The notes below the pieces were generated by a model, which was not told where the DNA came from, ran no database searches, and saw nothing but the letters and a program-made list of their open reading frames with translations. A program made the translations under genes and the position numbers. From contig JAEWXG010000003.1 of assembly GCA_023396095.1 (NCBI GenBank), positions 19,232 through 83,231 on the forward strand: DNA of 64,000 nucleotides, written 5' to 3'. Shown here one piece after another: positions 47,195 to 56,575 of the stretch. Numbering within the stretch: position 1 is the first letter of the stretch; each line of letters opens with the position of its first letter. The DNA is from Bacillota bacterium (GTDB lineage Bacteria; Bacillota; Clostridia; Christensenellales; UBA3700).

Positions 47195-48460
47195 CTATTT
47201 CTGCAACAATTTTTTTATGCAAGCAATTTTTATACAATTTATTAAGATATCACAAGCAATATCCAAATCTTCTGTTTTAATAAAAGTTGGAGCAATTCTT
47301 AAATTCCTATTCATTGGATCATTTGAATAAGGGAAAGTAGCTCCGACATTTGTTAAAGTTAAACCAGCTTCTTTACATAATTTAAACACTTCTGTTGCGC
47401 ATCCTTCCAAAACATTCAAACTAATGAAATAGCCTCCATTAGGTTTTGTCCATTGCGCTATATCTGAATTTAATCCGAAACTCTCTTCTAATTTGTTTAA
47501 AATTTTATCAAATTTAGGTTTAATTATCTCTGCATGTCTTGCCATAATTTTTTTCAAATTATCAGCATCTTTAATAAACAAATAGTGCATCATCTGATTT
47601 ACTTTGTTAAATCCAATAGTTTGAAAACTCATATGTTTCAAAGCTTCATTAACATTTGCTTCACTTGATGCAAAGAATGATACACCGGCACCTGGAAAAG
47701 TAATTTTTGATGTTGAAGAAAAAATATAAACACGATCATCATTTGCAAATTCGTTACATTTTTCCATAATGTTTAATAATTTATCTCCATCAGCAACTAA
47801 ATCGTGAACAACATACGCGTTATCCCAAAAAATTCTAAAATCTTTTGCGGCTGTTTTCATTTTTGCTAATCTTGTTACAACTGCATCTGTATAAGTTATG
47901 CCTGTTGGATTTGAATATTTTGGCACGCACCAAATACCCTTTATGCTTTCATCATTAAGAACAAGTTGCTCTATAATATCCATATCTGGACCTGACTTTG
48001 TCATAGGAACAGTAATCATTTCAATACCTAAATGTTCTGTAATTGCAAAATGTCTATCGTAACCTGGGGAAGGACATAAAAACTTTATCACTCCTTGCTT
48101 ATTCCAAGGCTCCATTCCTAAGACTCCAAATTGCATCGCTCTTTGTATTGCATCATACATTAAATTTAAACTGCTGTTTCCACCTACAATTATTTGGCTT
48201 GCTTTAACTCCCAAAATTGGAGCAAACAAGTCTCTTAACTCTTGAATGCCTTGTGGCATTCCATAATTTCTATATGGGTTAATTTGTTGCAACTTTTCAT
48301 CATTTAATTCAGTAAAAAATCCCATTACAGAATCTAACTGTTCTTTACAAGGTTTTCCTCTTGCAATATCAACAACATAATTAGCTTTCTTGAATTTTTT
48401 ATATTGTTTTTGTTCTTGCGATAAAATTTCGTTTAAATCCTTACTTGTTTGAAAAATCAT
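47195..48460 (-). CDS. PLP aminotransferase, aspartate type Ic-like (PF12897)
   Basis: 421 residues. DIARGKPCKEQLDSV, NYGMPQGIQELRDLF, VGGNSSLNLMYDA, SPGYDRHFAITEHLG and KYSNPTGITYT are typical of the PF12897 subgroup of fold-type I aminotransferases. The PLP lysine is in SSTSKITFPGAG. Members studied include aspartate aminotransferases; exact substrate here is open. Located between ribU and der with no evident coupling. Confidence 0.85.
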   Translation of the reverse strand: MIFQTSKDLNEILSQEQKQYKKFKKANYVVDIARGKPCKEQLDSVMGFFTELNDEKLQQINPYRNYGMPQGIQELRDLFAPILGVKASQIIVGGNSSLNLMYDAIQRAMQFGVLGMEPWNKQGVIKFLCPSPGYDRHFAITEHLGIEMITVPMTKSGPDMDIIEQLVLNDESIKGIWCVPKYSNPTGITYTDAVVTRLAKMKTAAKDFRIFWDNAYVVHDLVADGDKLLNIMEKCNEFANDDRVYIFSSTSKITFPGAGVSFFASSEANVNEALKHMSFQTIGFNKVNQMMHYLFIKDADNLKKIMARHAEIIKPKFDKILNKLEESFGLNSDIAQWTKPNGGYFISLNVLEGCATEVFKLCKEAGLTLTNVGATFPYSNDPMNRNLRIAPTFIKTEDLDIACDILINCIKIACIKKLLQK

Positions 48461-48523
48461 AAACTCTCCTCTACTTTAACAAAACATTCCTATTATAAGC
48501 ACATTTGTTCCTTTTGTAAATTA

Positions 48524-49846
48524 TTATAAGTCATCGCTCCGACTTCTAAATGTTAATTTAATTGGAGTTCCTTTAAATACAAAAGCTTTTCTCAATTCAT
48601 TCTCTAAATATCTTTGATACGAAAAATGTACAATTTCACTATCATTAACAAAAACAACAAAATTAGGAGGATTAATAGACGCCTGAGTCGCATACAATAT
48701 TTTAAGTCTTTTCCCCATGTGGAAAGGTGGCTCGTTAGCCAATACCGCTTCCCTTAAAATCTCATTTAACAAACCGGTCGAAATCCTCTTTATTGCTTCC
48801 CCCCAAACAGTTTCCACTTCCTTCATTATTAAGTTAAGTCTTTGTCCTGTTAACGCTGAAACAAAAACAACATCCATATAATCCATAAATTTTATTTTGT
48901 CGCGCAATTCTTGCTCAAATTTTTTTGGATCTTTATTTTCACTCGGCATAATATCCCACTTATTAACTACAATAACAGAAGGTTTTCCCTCATCATGAAC
49001 ATACCCACATATTCTTATATCCTGCTCAGAAATCCCATCTGCTGCATCAATAACAATTAAAACAACGTCTGCTTTTTGTATTTCTGCCATTGTTCTTACT
49101 ACAGAATAATATTCAATATCCTCTTTAACTTTTTTCTGTTTTCTAACCCCGGCTGTATCTATAATATTATATTCCTTTGAGTTATATTTAAAAGGAATTG
49201 TTATAGCATCCCTCGTTGTCCCCGCTTCATTATGAACAATGACTCTCTCATCTCCTAAAAGCCTATTTACCAATGAACTTTTACCTACATTTGGCTTACC
49301 AACAAGCGCAATATTTAAAGGCTTCTCTAGCTCTTCATCGTATTCTAAATTTTTAGGTAAGTATTTTACAACTTCATCAAGCAAGTCGCCTATCCCTTTA
49401 CTTTGCTCAGAAGAAATTCCTACTAAATCAGAAAAACCTAATTGATAGAAATCATATGTCAATTCAATTTCATTGTTATCTAATTTATTAACAGCGACAA
49501 TAATAGGCTTATTTGTTTTTCTTAAATATTCTGTCACACTATAATCATCAGGACTAAGCCCAGACTTCCCATCAACGAAAAAAATTATAACATCGGCAAT
49601 ATCAATAGCAATATCAATTTGTTTATTGATTTTCTCGCTAAATTCATTATTAGAATTAACTTCAAGCCCACCTGTATCAATTAAAGTAAATAGATGCCCA
49701 CACCAATCTACATCGTAGTATATACGATCACGTGTAACACCCGGCGTATTTTTCACGATTGATATCTTACGCCCTGTAACTTTATTAAAAAATGTTGATT
49801 TCCCTACATTAGGTCGGCCTACAATTGCCACAAAAGGTTTTTTCAT
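48524..49846 (-). CDS. der: GTPase Der (EngA)
   Basis: 440 residues. Two GTPase domains in tandem: GRPNVGKST, DTGG, NKLD, and GKPNVGKSS, DTAG, NKWD. A C-terminal KH-like domain follows, ending in the usual basic tail. Required for 50S subunit assembly. Confidence 0.97.
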   Translation of the reverse strand: MKKPFVAIVGRPNVGKSTFFNKVTGRKISIVKNTPGVTRDRIYYDVDWCGHLFTLIDTGGLEVNSNNEFSEKINKQIDIAIDIADVIIFFVDGKSGLSPDDYSVTEYLRKTNKPIIVAVNKLDNNEIELTYDFYQLGFSDLVGISSEQSKGIGDLLDEVVKYLPKNLEYDEELEKPLNIALVGKPNVGKSSLVNRLLGDERVIVHNEAGTTRDAITIPFKYNSKEYNIIDTAGVRKQKKVKEDIEYYSVVRTMAEIQKADVVLIVIDAADGISEQDIRICGYVHDEGKPSVIVVNKWDIMPSENKDPKKFEQELRDKIKFMDYMDVVFVSALTGQRLNLIMKEVETVWGEAIKRISTGLLNEILREAVLANEPPFHMGKRLKILYATQASINPPNFVVFVNDSEIVHFSYQRYLENELRKAFVFKGTPIKLTFRSRSDDL

Positions 49847-49919
49847 GCTTATAATACTAACATAAAAAAACGATATTTGGTATTAAATATATAAAGCGAA
49901 TAAAACATCGTTACAAATC

Positions 49920-51656
49920 TTATGAAATAGAATCTATAATATCTAAAAAAACTCTTGCACTAGCATCAGAAGGTATCTTGAACCCCTCGCGAGGAGAAAG
50001 AGAAAAGAAAGTTACTAATGGGCCATCTGGTAAACAAGACCTCTTAAATTGTTGAGAAACGAAACGTGTATAAAATCTCTTCATATACTCTTTGATTTGC
50101 TGGCCAGTTAACTCGTTTCCAAAAATTTCATTAGCAAGATTATATACTATATGTACTCCTTTTTTCAAATATATACCATAATATAATAAGAAATCATAAA
50201 ATTCATATGGACCTAAAATATTTTCAGTCTTTTGTTGCATCTCTCCTTGTTGTGCCGGCAATAATTCAGGCGAAATAGGTGTTGCAACAATATCAAGTAA
50301 ACACTCCTTAATTACTTGATTTGTTTCTTGCCTTGCGATTTTACAAATCATATCTTGCATAAGAGTTTTAGGTATACTTGCATTTATTGCATAATTTGAC
50401 ATGTGATCCCCAGAGTATGTTGTCCACCCTAAAGCAAGCTCTGATAAGTCGCCTGTTCCTAGCATGATTCCGTTTTCTTTATTGGCAATATCCATTAAAA
50501 CTTGCGTTCGCTCCCTTGCTTGCGAATTTTCATATGCAACGTCATAATCATCAGCTTGATGATCAATTGCCTTAAAGTGCTCAAGAATGCTATCTTTAAT
50601 ATCTATGATTCTAAAATCAACCATTAGTTCAGTTGATAAAATTTCTGCATTGCTTTTTGTCCTTTTACTTGTTCCAAAACAAGGCAATGTAATTGCAACA
50701 ACATTTTTTCTATCCCTATTCATCTTATCCATGCAACGACAAGTTACTAAAAGTGCCAATGTTGAATCTAACCCACCAGAGATTCCTATAAAAACTTTTT
50801 GAGCATTTGTCGCCAACATTCTCTGCATTAATGAGTAAACTTGCATATCAAACATTTCGCTAAAATTAGGCATACATATATCGCTAAATGGTCTGCGCAT
50901 TTTAGCCTCAAAATACATATTATTATATTTGATTTCCATGCTAGCTGGACTGCTTATATCAGCTACAATTTGTCCTGTTTCAAAAAGATTTGCCCTATTA
51001 ATAATTTGTCCGTTTTTTGCAATACTATTTTCAGATATCAATACAAAATCTGTGGTAGATGATAAAAAAGACGGCATAGCAGTCGCTATTACTATATTTT
51101 TAGTTGCGGTTATTTCTTTAAGTAATTTACAATAGTGATTATATTCAACAATATCTTTGATCCCAGAATGAACAACGGCCAACACATCACAACTAAAATC
51201 TACAACTTGTTCAAGAGAAAAGGCAATTCCTACACTTACACCGTTTTTCAATGTATAAATTGATTCTTTAGTCCCTTCAAGATCAAACTTTATTTCACTT
51301 TCAAAATATTTATCGCTAGATTTTTTTTGAACAACTTTAACTATTTCTTTATTATTTAAAAGTAAGGCCACATTATATAATTTCCCATCCACATAATGCG
51401 AACTACCGATTAAAACATAAATATTATCTGTTTCTAAAAGAATTTTCTGCAAAAAAATATTAGCTTCTTGTTTAATATCGTCAAGCCAAAAATAATCCTT
51501 ACACATTGCAGTAGTTAATGAGAGTTCTGGTAAAATAAGTAACTCAACTCCATCAGCTTTAGCCTTTTTAATCTCTAAAATAATCTCTTCAAAATTATAA
51601 GTAATATCAATAGCTCTACATTTAGGAGTAGCGCAAGCAACTTTTAAATTTTTCAT
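49920..51656 (-). CDS. nadE: NAD+ synthetase, glutamine-type architecture with altered glutaminase site
   Basis: About 578 residues from the ATG at 51656, which directly follows the stop of the Dabb gene. C-terminal synthetase domain is intact: PP-loop GISGGLDST (residues 291-299), QARERTQVLMD and GTGDLSELALGWTTYSGDH. N-terminal nitrilase domain keeps the Glu (LILPELS, 44) and a Lys (QKKSSDKYFE, 111-112). The nucleophile strand GVEICED is here GIAFSLE: Cys replaced by Ser 147, and the Glu after it by Leu. About ten residues of the following loop are missing. Thus glutamine hydrolysis is doubtful; ammonia-dependent synthesis is plausible. Shorter than the usual 640-680. Confidence 0.88.
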   Translation of the reverse strand: MKNLKVACATPKCRAIDITYNFEEIILEIKKAKADGVELLILPELSLTTAMCKDYFWLDDIKQEANIFLQKILLETDNIYVLIGSSHYVDGKLYNVALLLNNKEIVKVVQKKSSDKYFESEIKFDLEGTKESIYTLKNGVSVGIAFSLEQVVDFSCDVLAVVHSGIKDIVEYNHYCKLLKEITATKNIVIATAMPSFLSSTTDFVLISENSIAKNGQIINRANLFETGQIVADISSPASMEIKYNNMYFEAKMRRPFSDICMPNFSEMFDMQVYSLMQRMLATNAQKVFIGISGGLDSTLALLVTCRCMDKMNRDRKNVVAITLPCFGTSKRTKSNAEILSTELMVDFRIIDIKDSILEHFKAIDHQADDYDVAYENSQARERTQVLMDIANKENGIMLGTGDLSELALGWTTYSGDHMSNYAINASIPKTLMQDMICKIARQETNQVIKECLLDIVATPISPELLPAQQGEMQQKTENILGPYEFYDFLLYYGIYLKKGVHIVYNLANEIFGNELTGQQIKEYMKRFYTRFVSQQFKRSCLPDGPLVTFFSLSPREGFKIPSDASARVFLDIIDSIS

Positions 51657-51657
51657 A

Positions 51658-51945
51658 TTAGCAATAATAGTCAATAGAATGTGCCCTTTCTACAACACTT
51701 TTTACATATTCTTTTACAGGCAAATGAACAGGATGTGTTTGATAAATTTTAAAATCGTCCATACTATCGAATTCACAAATTAATACAACATCATAACTTC
51801 TATCATCATTTAAAAAATCGGCTCCTGACTCTATTGATTTTAAAATATCTATTTTCCCCTTCATAGATAAAAATTTATTTACAAGATTTTGCCTATTTTC
51901 TTCTGTCCTATCTTTCAATTTATACATTACAACGTGCTTAACCAT
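51658..51945 (-). CDS. Dabb-family stress-response A/B-barrel protein
   Basis: 95 residues. MVKHVVMYKLKD and YDVVLICEFDSMDDFKIYQTHPVHLPVKEYV match the dimeric alpha/beta-barrel (Dabb, PF07876) fold. Function of the family is varied. Its stop directly precedes the nadE start, suggesting coupling. Confidence 0.88.
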   Translation of the reverse strand: MVKHVVMYKLKDRTEENRQNLVNKFLSMKGKIDILKSIESGADFLNDDRSYDVVLICEFDSMDDFKIYQTHPVHLPVKEYVKSVVERAHSIDYYC

Positions 51946-51955
51946 ATATCACTCC

Positions 51956-53269
51956 TTATTTCTTCTTAATTAAAATACCCTTTTTATCTCTCTCTTCTAA
52001 ATTCTTATTATCCATTAAAACAGAATTTTTATCTGTATTGTTTAACATTTGTGTGTCATTTAAAGCAGGGTGCCTCTTAAAAAATATTGTCTTTGCTTCT
52101 TTGTACAATTTACTTGCAATTAATTCTAAAGTATTTTTATTTTCAAATAATAAAGATCTTTCAATAAAATTATATGAAAAATCTTCATCATTAAGCATCT
52201 TATCAGTATAACTAATTAACTCTTCCTTGGAATGATATGATAATGCTACTTGCTTTGAAATCAAATATGAAGCGTTTTCCCTCTCTGATGTTGGTGCACC
52301 TTCTATTAAAATAAATGGCTTATGTCTCATTAATAATTCATATGTGGTTAATGATGTAGGTGCCGTAACGGCAATATCAATGATAGAATAAATTTCTGCC
52401 ATATCATCTATTTCATTCAAAGCAAACAATCTATTCTCATTTTTATTAATTAAAAGTTTCATAAAACTTAATAAAGATTTACTTCCTCTCGCATTAACCA
52501 AAAAAATGGTATCCAAATTAGATTTAACATAGTAGGCAATAACTTCTTTTAATTGGTCTGTTACAATTCTTCCTGCTGTAATCAATATAATTTTCCTATC
52601 GTCATTTGGAATTCCATATTTTTCAAAAACAGCAGCTTTATCATGCTTAACAAGAATTGCTTCGGATATTGGAGTCCCTACTACTTCTATAAATTGATTT
52701 TTTATTTCATTAAAGATTATTCTCTCTCTAACTTCTTCGTTTTGCACAAAATACCCGTCAGTTTGATTTTCTATAAAACGTTTATCTAAGACATAGTCCG
52801 TAATTAGTGCATAAATTTTTAAATCATTTAATTGTAATTTATTTTTGTATTTAATTGCTAGTCGATGTGAAATCGGCGTCAAACAAAGTACAATCTCTGG
52901 ATCATAACGATAAAAAACATTTTTTAATTTCTCGCGGTCTGTGTCTTTTTCTTCATCTTCGTTACTGTTTTTTGTTTTCTGATTCAATTGTACTGTCTTG
53001 CTGGAATTTTTTTGTTTTTCAAATTTTCTCAAAACAAACCAATTTTCTATTCTGTAATATAATTTGTTAAGAAAAAAGAAGTTTGTCGAAAATATTTTTC
53101 TCATACTTCTTTTAATTTTCACCATCGGTGAATAAAGATACTCAGTGTCAGGAATAGCCACAGCGAAGAAATCAGAATATCTTGAATTAATAAAATCCTC
53201 AAGCAATAATGCTGCTGAATCATTATCATCTTTCGAATATAAAATCACAACTGTTTTTCTATCATTCAT
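51956..53269 (-). CDS. GT-B glycosyltransferase-like protein (MGDG synthase/MurG-like)
   Basis: 437 residues. The N-terminal half ends YALITDYVLDKRFIE and GYFVQNEEVRERII, and the second half has VVGTPISEAI and RKIILITAGRIV; TSLTTYELLMRHKPFILIE is the nucleotide-sugar part. This pattern matches the processive MGDG/DGDG synthases of Bacillota. A charged linker (about residues 85-115) is unusual. Likely membrane glycolipid synthesis; not certain. It abuts trhP. Confidence 0.65.
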   Translation of the reverse strand: MNDRKTVVILYSKDDNDSAALLLEDFINSRYSDFFAVAIPDTEYLYSPMVKIKRSMRKIFSTNFFFLNKLYYRIENWFVLRKFEKQKNSSKTVQLNQKTKNSNEDEEKDTDREKLKNVFYRYDPEIVLCLTPISHRLAIKYKNKLQLNDLKIYALITDYVLDKRFIENQTDGYFVQNEEVRERIIFNEIKNQFIEVVGTPISEAILVKHDKAAVFEKYGIPNDDRKIILITAGRIVTDQLKEVIAYYVKSNLDTIFLVNARGSKSLLSFMKLLINKNENRLFALNEIDDMAEIYSIIDIAVTAPTSLTTYELLMRHKPFILIEGAPTSERENASYLISKQVALSYHSKEELISYTDKMLNDEDFSYNFIERSLLFENKNTLELIASKLYKEAKTIFFKRHPALNDTQMLNNTDKNSVLMDNKNLEERDKKGILIKKK

Positions 53270-53271
53270 AA

Positions 53272-54492
53272 CTACACCTTCTTTCTTAGTATATCATTTT
53301 TACACAATTTATATTTACTAGGAATATATAAAATTTGTTGTACTAATTTTGCATCATCTACAATTGTCCCATCTTTATCAAACATTTCATTAACTTCAAT
53401 TTCTTTATTGAGATATTTTGAATCTTTGGATACAATCTCAAGCTTATCATATTTTTTAAAACGATTTCTTTGCTCAACAATCAACATTTCCTTGTCACTA
53501 TCATATCCAATAACTTTTGCCATAAAATCATAATCACATTTTGTTTGGGATGTATCAATATTAATTGTATTATCATTACCAAAGAAAAAACCTGTTGTAT
53601 AATCTCTATGACTAATTTTCACTAATTCATCACTAATCATTTTTGGCATGTTTTCTAAAGTATTATTTTTCTCTAAATAATCTAACGCCATTCGATATGC
53701 ATTTACCACACAAGCGACATAATATTGCGTCTTCATTCTCCCCTCTATCTTAAAAGAATTCACACCTGCATCACGTAACTTATCTAAATGCTGAATCATA
53801 TTTAAGTCACGGCTGTTCATTATATATGTCCCCCTTTCATCTTCTGTTAAGGTTAAGATTTTATCCTTATGGGTCTTTTCATGTATTTCCCACTCCCAAC
53901 GACATGCCTGCACACACTCCCCGCGATTTCCATTTCTTCCTGTTAAATAATTCGATAATAAACATCTACCGCTATATGCCATGCACATTGCACCATGCAC
54001 GAACGCCTCAAGTTCTAACTCTGGAACAAAACTCTTTACCTCTTGTATATCGTTTAGTGACATTTCTCGAGCAAGTACCACTCTTTCCACACCTTGCTCA
54101 TACCAAAATTTTGCAGAATATTTATTTGTTGAATTTGCTTGTGTGGATAAGTGAATTGCTAATTTTGATGTAATTGATTTAATAAAATATATAATTCCAG
54201 GATCGGAAACAATAACCCCATCAACATGAATATTTTGCAAAAATAAAATATATTCTTTTAATTGTTCAAAATCTGAATTATTAGCGTAAATATTTAATGT
54301 TATATAAATTTTTTTATTCAACTGATGCACAAACAACACAGCTTTTTCTAATTCACTATCCGTAAAATTTCTACTACTTGCACGCAATCCAAAATTTTTC
54401 CCCGCACAATAAACAGCATCAGCCCCAAAATGTATAGCTGTCTCAAGTTTATCTATATCCCCTGCCGGAGCTAATAGTTCTATTTTTTGCAT
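53272..54492 (-). CDS. trhP: tRNA uridine-34 5-hydroxylation protein, U32 peptidase family
   Basis: 406 residues. ELLAPAGDIDKLETAIHFGADAVYCAG opens the family, and EAFVHGAMCMAYSGRCLLSNYLTGRNGNRGECVQACRW carries the conserved cysteines. The U32 family member TrhP makes 5-hydroxyuridine at tRNA position 34 using prephenate. The next upstream gene is the matching methyltransferase TrmR, which supports this function over peptidase. Confidence 0.88.
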   Translation of the reverse strand: MQKIELLAPAGDIDKLETAIHFGADAVYCAGKNFGLRASSRNFTDSELEKAVLFVHQLNKKIYITLNIYANNSDFEQLKEYILFLQNIHVDGVIVSDPGIIYFIKSITSKLAIHLSTQANSTNKYSAKFWYEQGVERVVLAREMSLNDIQEVKSFVPELELEAFVHGAMCMAYSGRCLLSNYLTGRNGNRGECVQACRWEWEIHEKTHKDKILTLTEDERGTYIMNSRDLNMIQHLDKLRDAGVNSFKIEGRMKTQYYVACVVNAYRMALDYLEKNNTLENMPKMISDELVKISHRDYTTGFFFGNDNTINIDTSQTKCDYDFMAKVIGYDSDKEMLIVEQRNRFKKYDKLEIVSKDSKYLNKEIEVNEMFDKDGTIVDDAKLVQQILYIPSKYKLCKNDILRKKV

Positions 54493-54674
54493 ATTTACAC
54501 CTTATAAATTCAAAATGTTGCTCAATTAAAGCACTCATTTCTTTCTAGTATTATATTAAATATATTAATACGCTTGCAACCTTAATTATATATAAACATA
54601 GCGACTCGTATCACAATTAATTCATTATATAAATGATATTTCTATTTAAAGACAATCTAAATTTTATAAACACT

Positions 54675-55283
54675 TCAACTTACCTGATAGACACTAATCA
54701 TAATACCATGTCCAATATTATATATATGTGTCGTGAATTTCGTGTTATCGTTCATGTAAGCAATATATTCTCTTAAATTTTTAACAATTGTTCTATGTTT
54801 TTTGGGAGTTTGTCCTTCTCCAAAAACATACCCAAAAAATAATATATCATCAGATATAATAACCGCATTTTTTGCTAAATTCTTTTCAATAATTTTTATA
54901 TATTCTAAATAATGACTCTTAGGCCCATCCATAAATATTAAATCAAACTTTTCCTCTATGTCTATTTGACACAAGATATCCCTTGCATCTCCCTTTAAAA
55001 CAGTTATTTGATTTTGAAAACCTAAATTTTTAATATTATCAATCGCCTCTAAATATTTTTCTTCATCTTTCTCTATAGTCGTTATTTTTCCTTGAGAATA
55101 TGTAGCCATGATTAACGCAGAGTAACCTATAGCTGTCCCTATTTCTAGAATATTTTTGGGCTTTACGTCTTTTAATGTCTTTATAAACAAATCCAACTCA
55201 GCATCTTGAATAATTGGGATATTTCTCTCTCGAGCGGAAGCATGTATTTTTTTTAACTCGTCTTCTATTTTTGCTGTAATCAT
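54675..55283 (-). CDS. trmR: tRNA 5-hydroxyuridine methyltransferase
   Basis: 202 residues. KNILEIGTAIGYSALIMA is the SAM-binding loop, followed by TIEKDEEKY, GDARDIL and FDLIFMDGPKSHY, typical of the TrmR/YrrM O-methyltransferase group. TrmR methylates ho5U34 to mo5U34; TrhP (downstream, 180-bp gap) makes its substrate, as in Bacillus subtilis yrrM-yrrNO. The gap between them holds only AT-rich sequence. Confidence 0.85.
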   Translation of the reverse strand: MITAKIEDELKKIHASARERNIPIIQDAELDLFIKTLKDVKPKNILEIGTAIGYSALIMATYSQGKITTIEKDEEKYLEAIDNIKNLGFQNQITVLKGDARDILCQIDIEEKFDLIFMDGPKSHYLEYIKIIEKNLAKNAVIISDDILFFGYVFGEGQTPKKHRTIVKNLREYIAYMNDNTKFTTHIYNIGHGIMISVYQVS

Positions 55284-55483
55284 AATTTAAATTATATATC
55301 TTTTACAAAAATACTCCATATAAATTTACCTCACTCTATTCTCAGTCCTTACAATTATGCTAAACGGTGCAAAAAAATAAAATTTTCACTTTTTATTCAA
55401 ATCGTTAACTTTTTAATTTATTAAAAAAACTTTAAGGATTATAATATGAATATTATATAATTTGCAACTTTAGGAGATTGAAA

Positions 55484-56575
55484 ATGAGCAATAGGGTTTA
55501 TAACTTTTCAGCAGGTCCTTCTGCCTTACCACTCGAAGTTTTAGAAACAATTCAAAAGAATCTGGTCAATTACAACAATAGTGGATTAAGCGTTCTTGAA
55601 ATGAGCCATCGTACTCCAATCTATGAAGAAATTCACAATGGATTCAAGGCAATATTAAAAGACCTTTTAAACATATCAGATAATTATGATATTTTGTTAT
55701 TACAAGGTGGAGCTTCAACTCAATTTGACGCGATTCCATTAAATCTTTTAAACGGTGGTTCCGCTGATTATGCCATAACAGGAAACTTTGCATCAAAAGC
55801 TTATCAAGCAGCCAAACATTTAAGTGATAATGTTAATATTGCAACATCCAGTGAAGACAATAACTTCACATTAATAAAGGATTTTTCAACTTGGACAATC
55901 AACCCTAACGCAAATTATTTACATCTTACTTCTAATAATACGATATACGGATTAACCTATTATTCGTTCCCTAAAACACAAGTTCCTCTTGTCGTTGATA
56001 TGTCTTCTAATATTGCAAGCATGGAAATGGATTTAAATCAATTTTCGTTAATATATGCAGGTGCACAAAAAAATTTAGGTGCTGCCGGTCTTACAGTTGT
56101 TATCATCAAAAAAGATTTAATAGGGAAAGCTTCTAAAAATTGCCCTATTATGCTTGACTATAAAACACAAGCAGAAAATGAAAGCTTATATAACACACCT
56201 CCTGCTTTCGCTATTTATACCGCTTTTGAAAATATGAAATGGTTAAAACAACAAGGTGGTGTTTCTGCTATTGAAAAAATTAATAAACAAAAAGCTAAAT
56301 TGCTATATGATTTTATAGACAATTCCACATTATATAAAAATCCTGTGGATGTAAAAAACAGATCTATAATGAATATCCCATTTACTACTCCTACTAAAGA
56401 CTTGGATGCACTTTTTGTTCAACAAGCAAAAGAAAATGGCATTATTTCAATAAAAGGTCATAAGAAAGTTGGAGGAATGAGAGCTTCAATATATAACGGC
56501 ATGCCAATCGAAGGTGTAGGGCATTTAATTAACTTTATGAAAGAATTTGAAAGGAGCTATAAAAATCATGTATAA
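55484..56575 (+). CDS. serC: Phosphoserine aminotransferase
   Basis: 363 residues from the ATG at 55484 (TAGGAG 7 nt upstream). NFSAGPSALPLEVLE, SVLEMSHRTPIYEEIH, QGGASTQFDAIPLNL and the PLP lysine in AGAQKNLGAAG are canonical SerC. It makes 3-phosphoserine in serine synthesis. Operon with serA. Confidence 0.97.
   Translation: MSNRVYNFSAGPSALPLEVLETIQKNLVNYNNSGLSVLEMSHRTPIYEEIHNGFKAILKDLLNISDNYDILLLQGGASTQFDAIPLNLLNGGSADYAITGNFASKAYQAAKHLSDNVNIATSSEDNNFTLIKDFSTWTINPNANYLHLTSNNTIYGLTYYSFPKTQVPLVVDMSSNIASMEMDLNQFSLIYAGAQKNLGAAGLTVVIIKKDLIGKASKNCPIMLDYKTQAENESLYNTPPAFAIYTAFENMKWLKQQGGVSAIEKINKQKAKLLYDFIDNSTLYKNPVDVKNRSIMNIPFTTPTKDLDALFVQQAKENGIISIKGHKKVGGMRASIYNGMPIEGVGHLINFMKEFERSYKNHV

Noticed and set aside
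55284..55483. T-box or serine-responsive leader before serC
   Set aside because: Only AT-rich sequence with TATAAT-like strings; no T-box sequence or terminator hairpin found.
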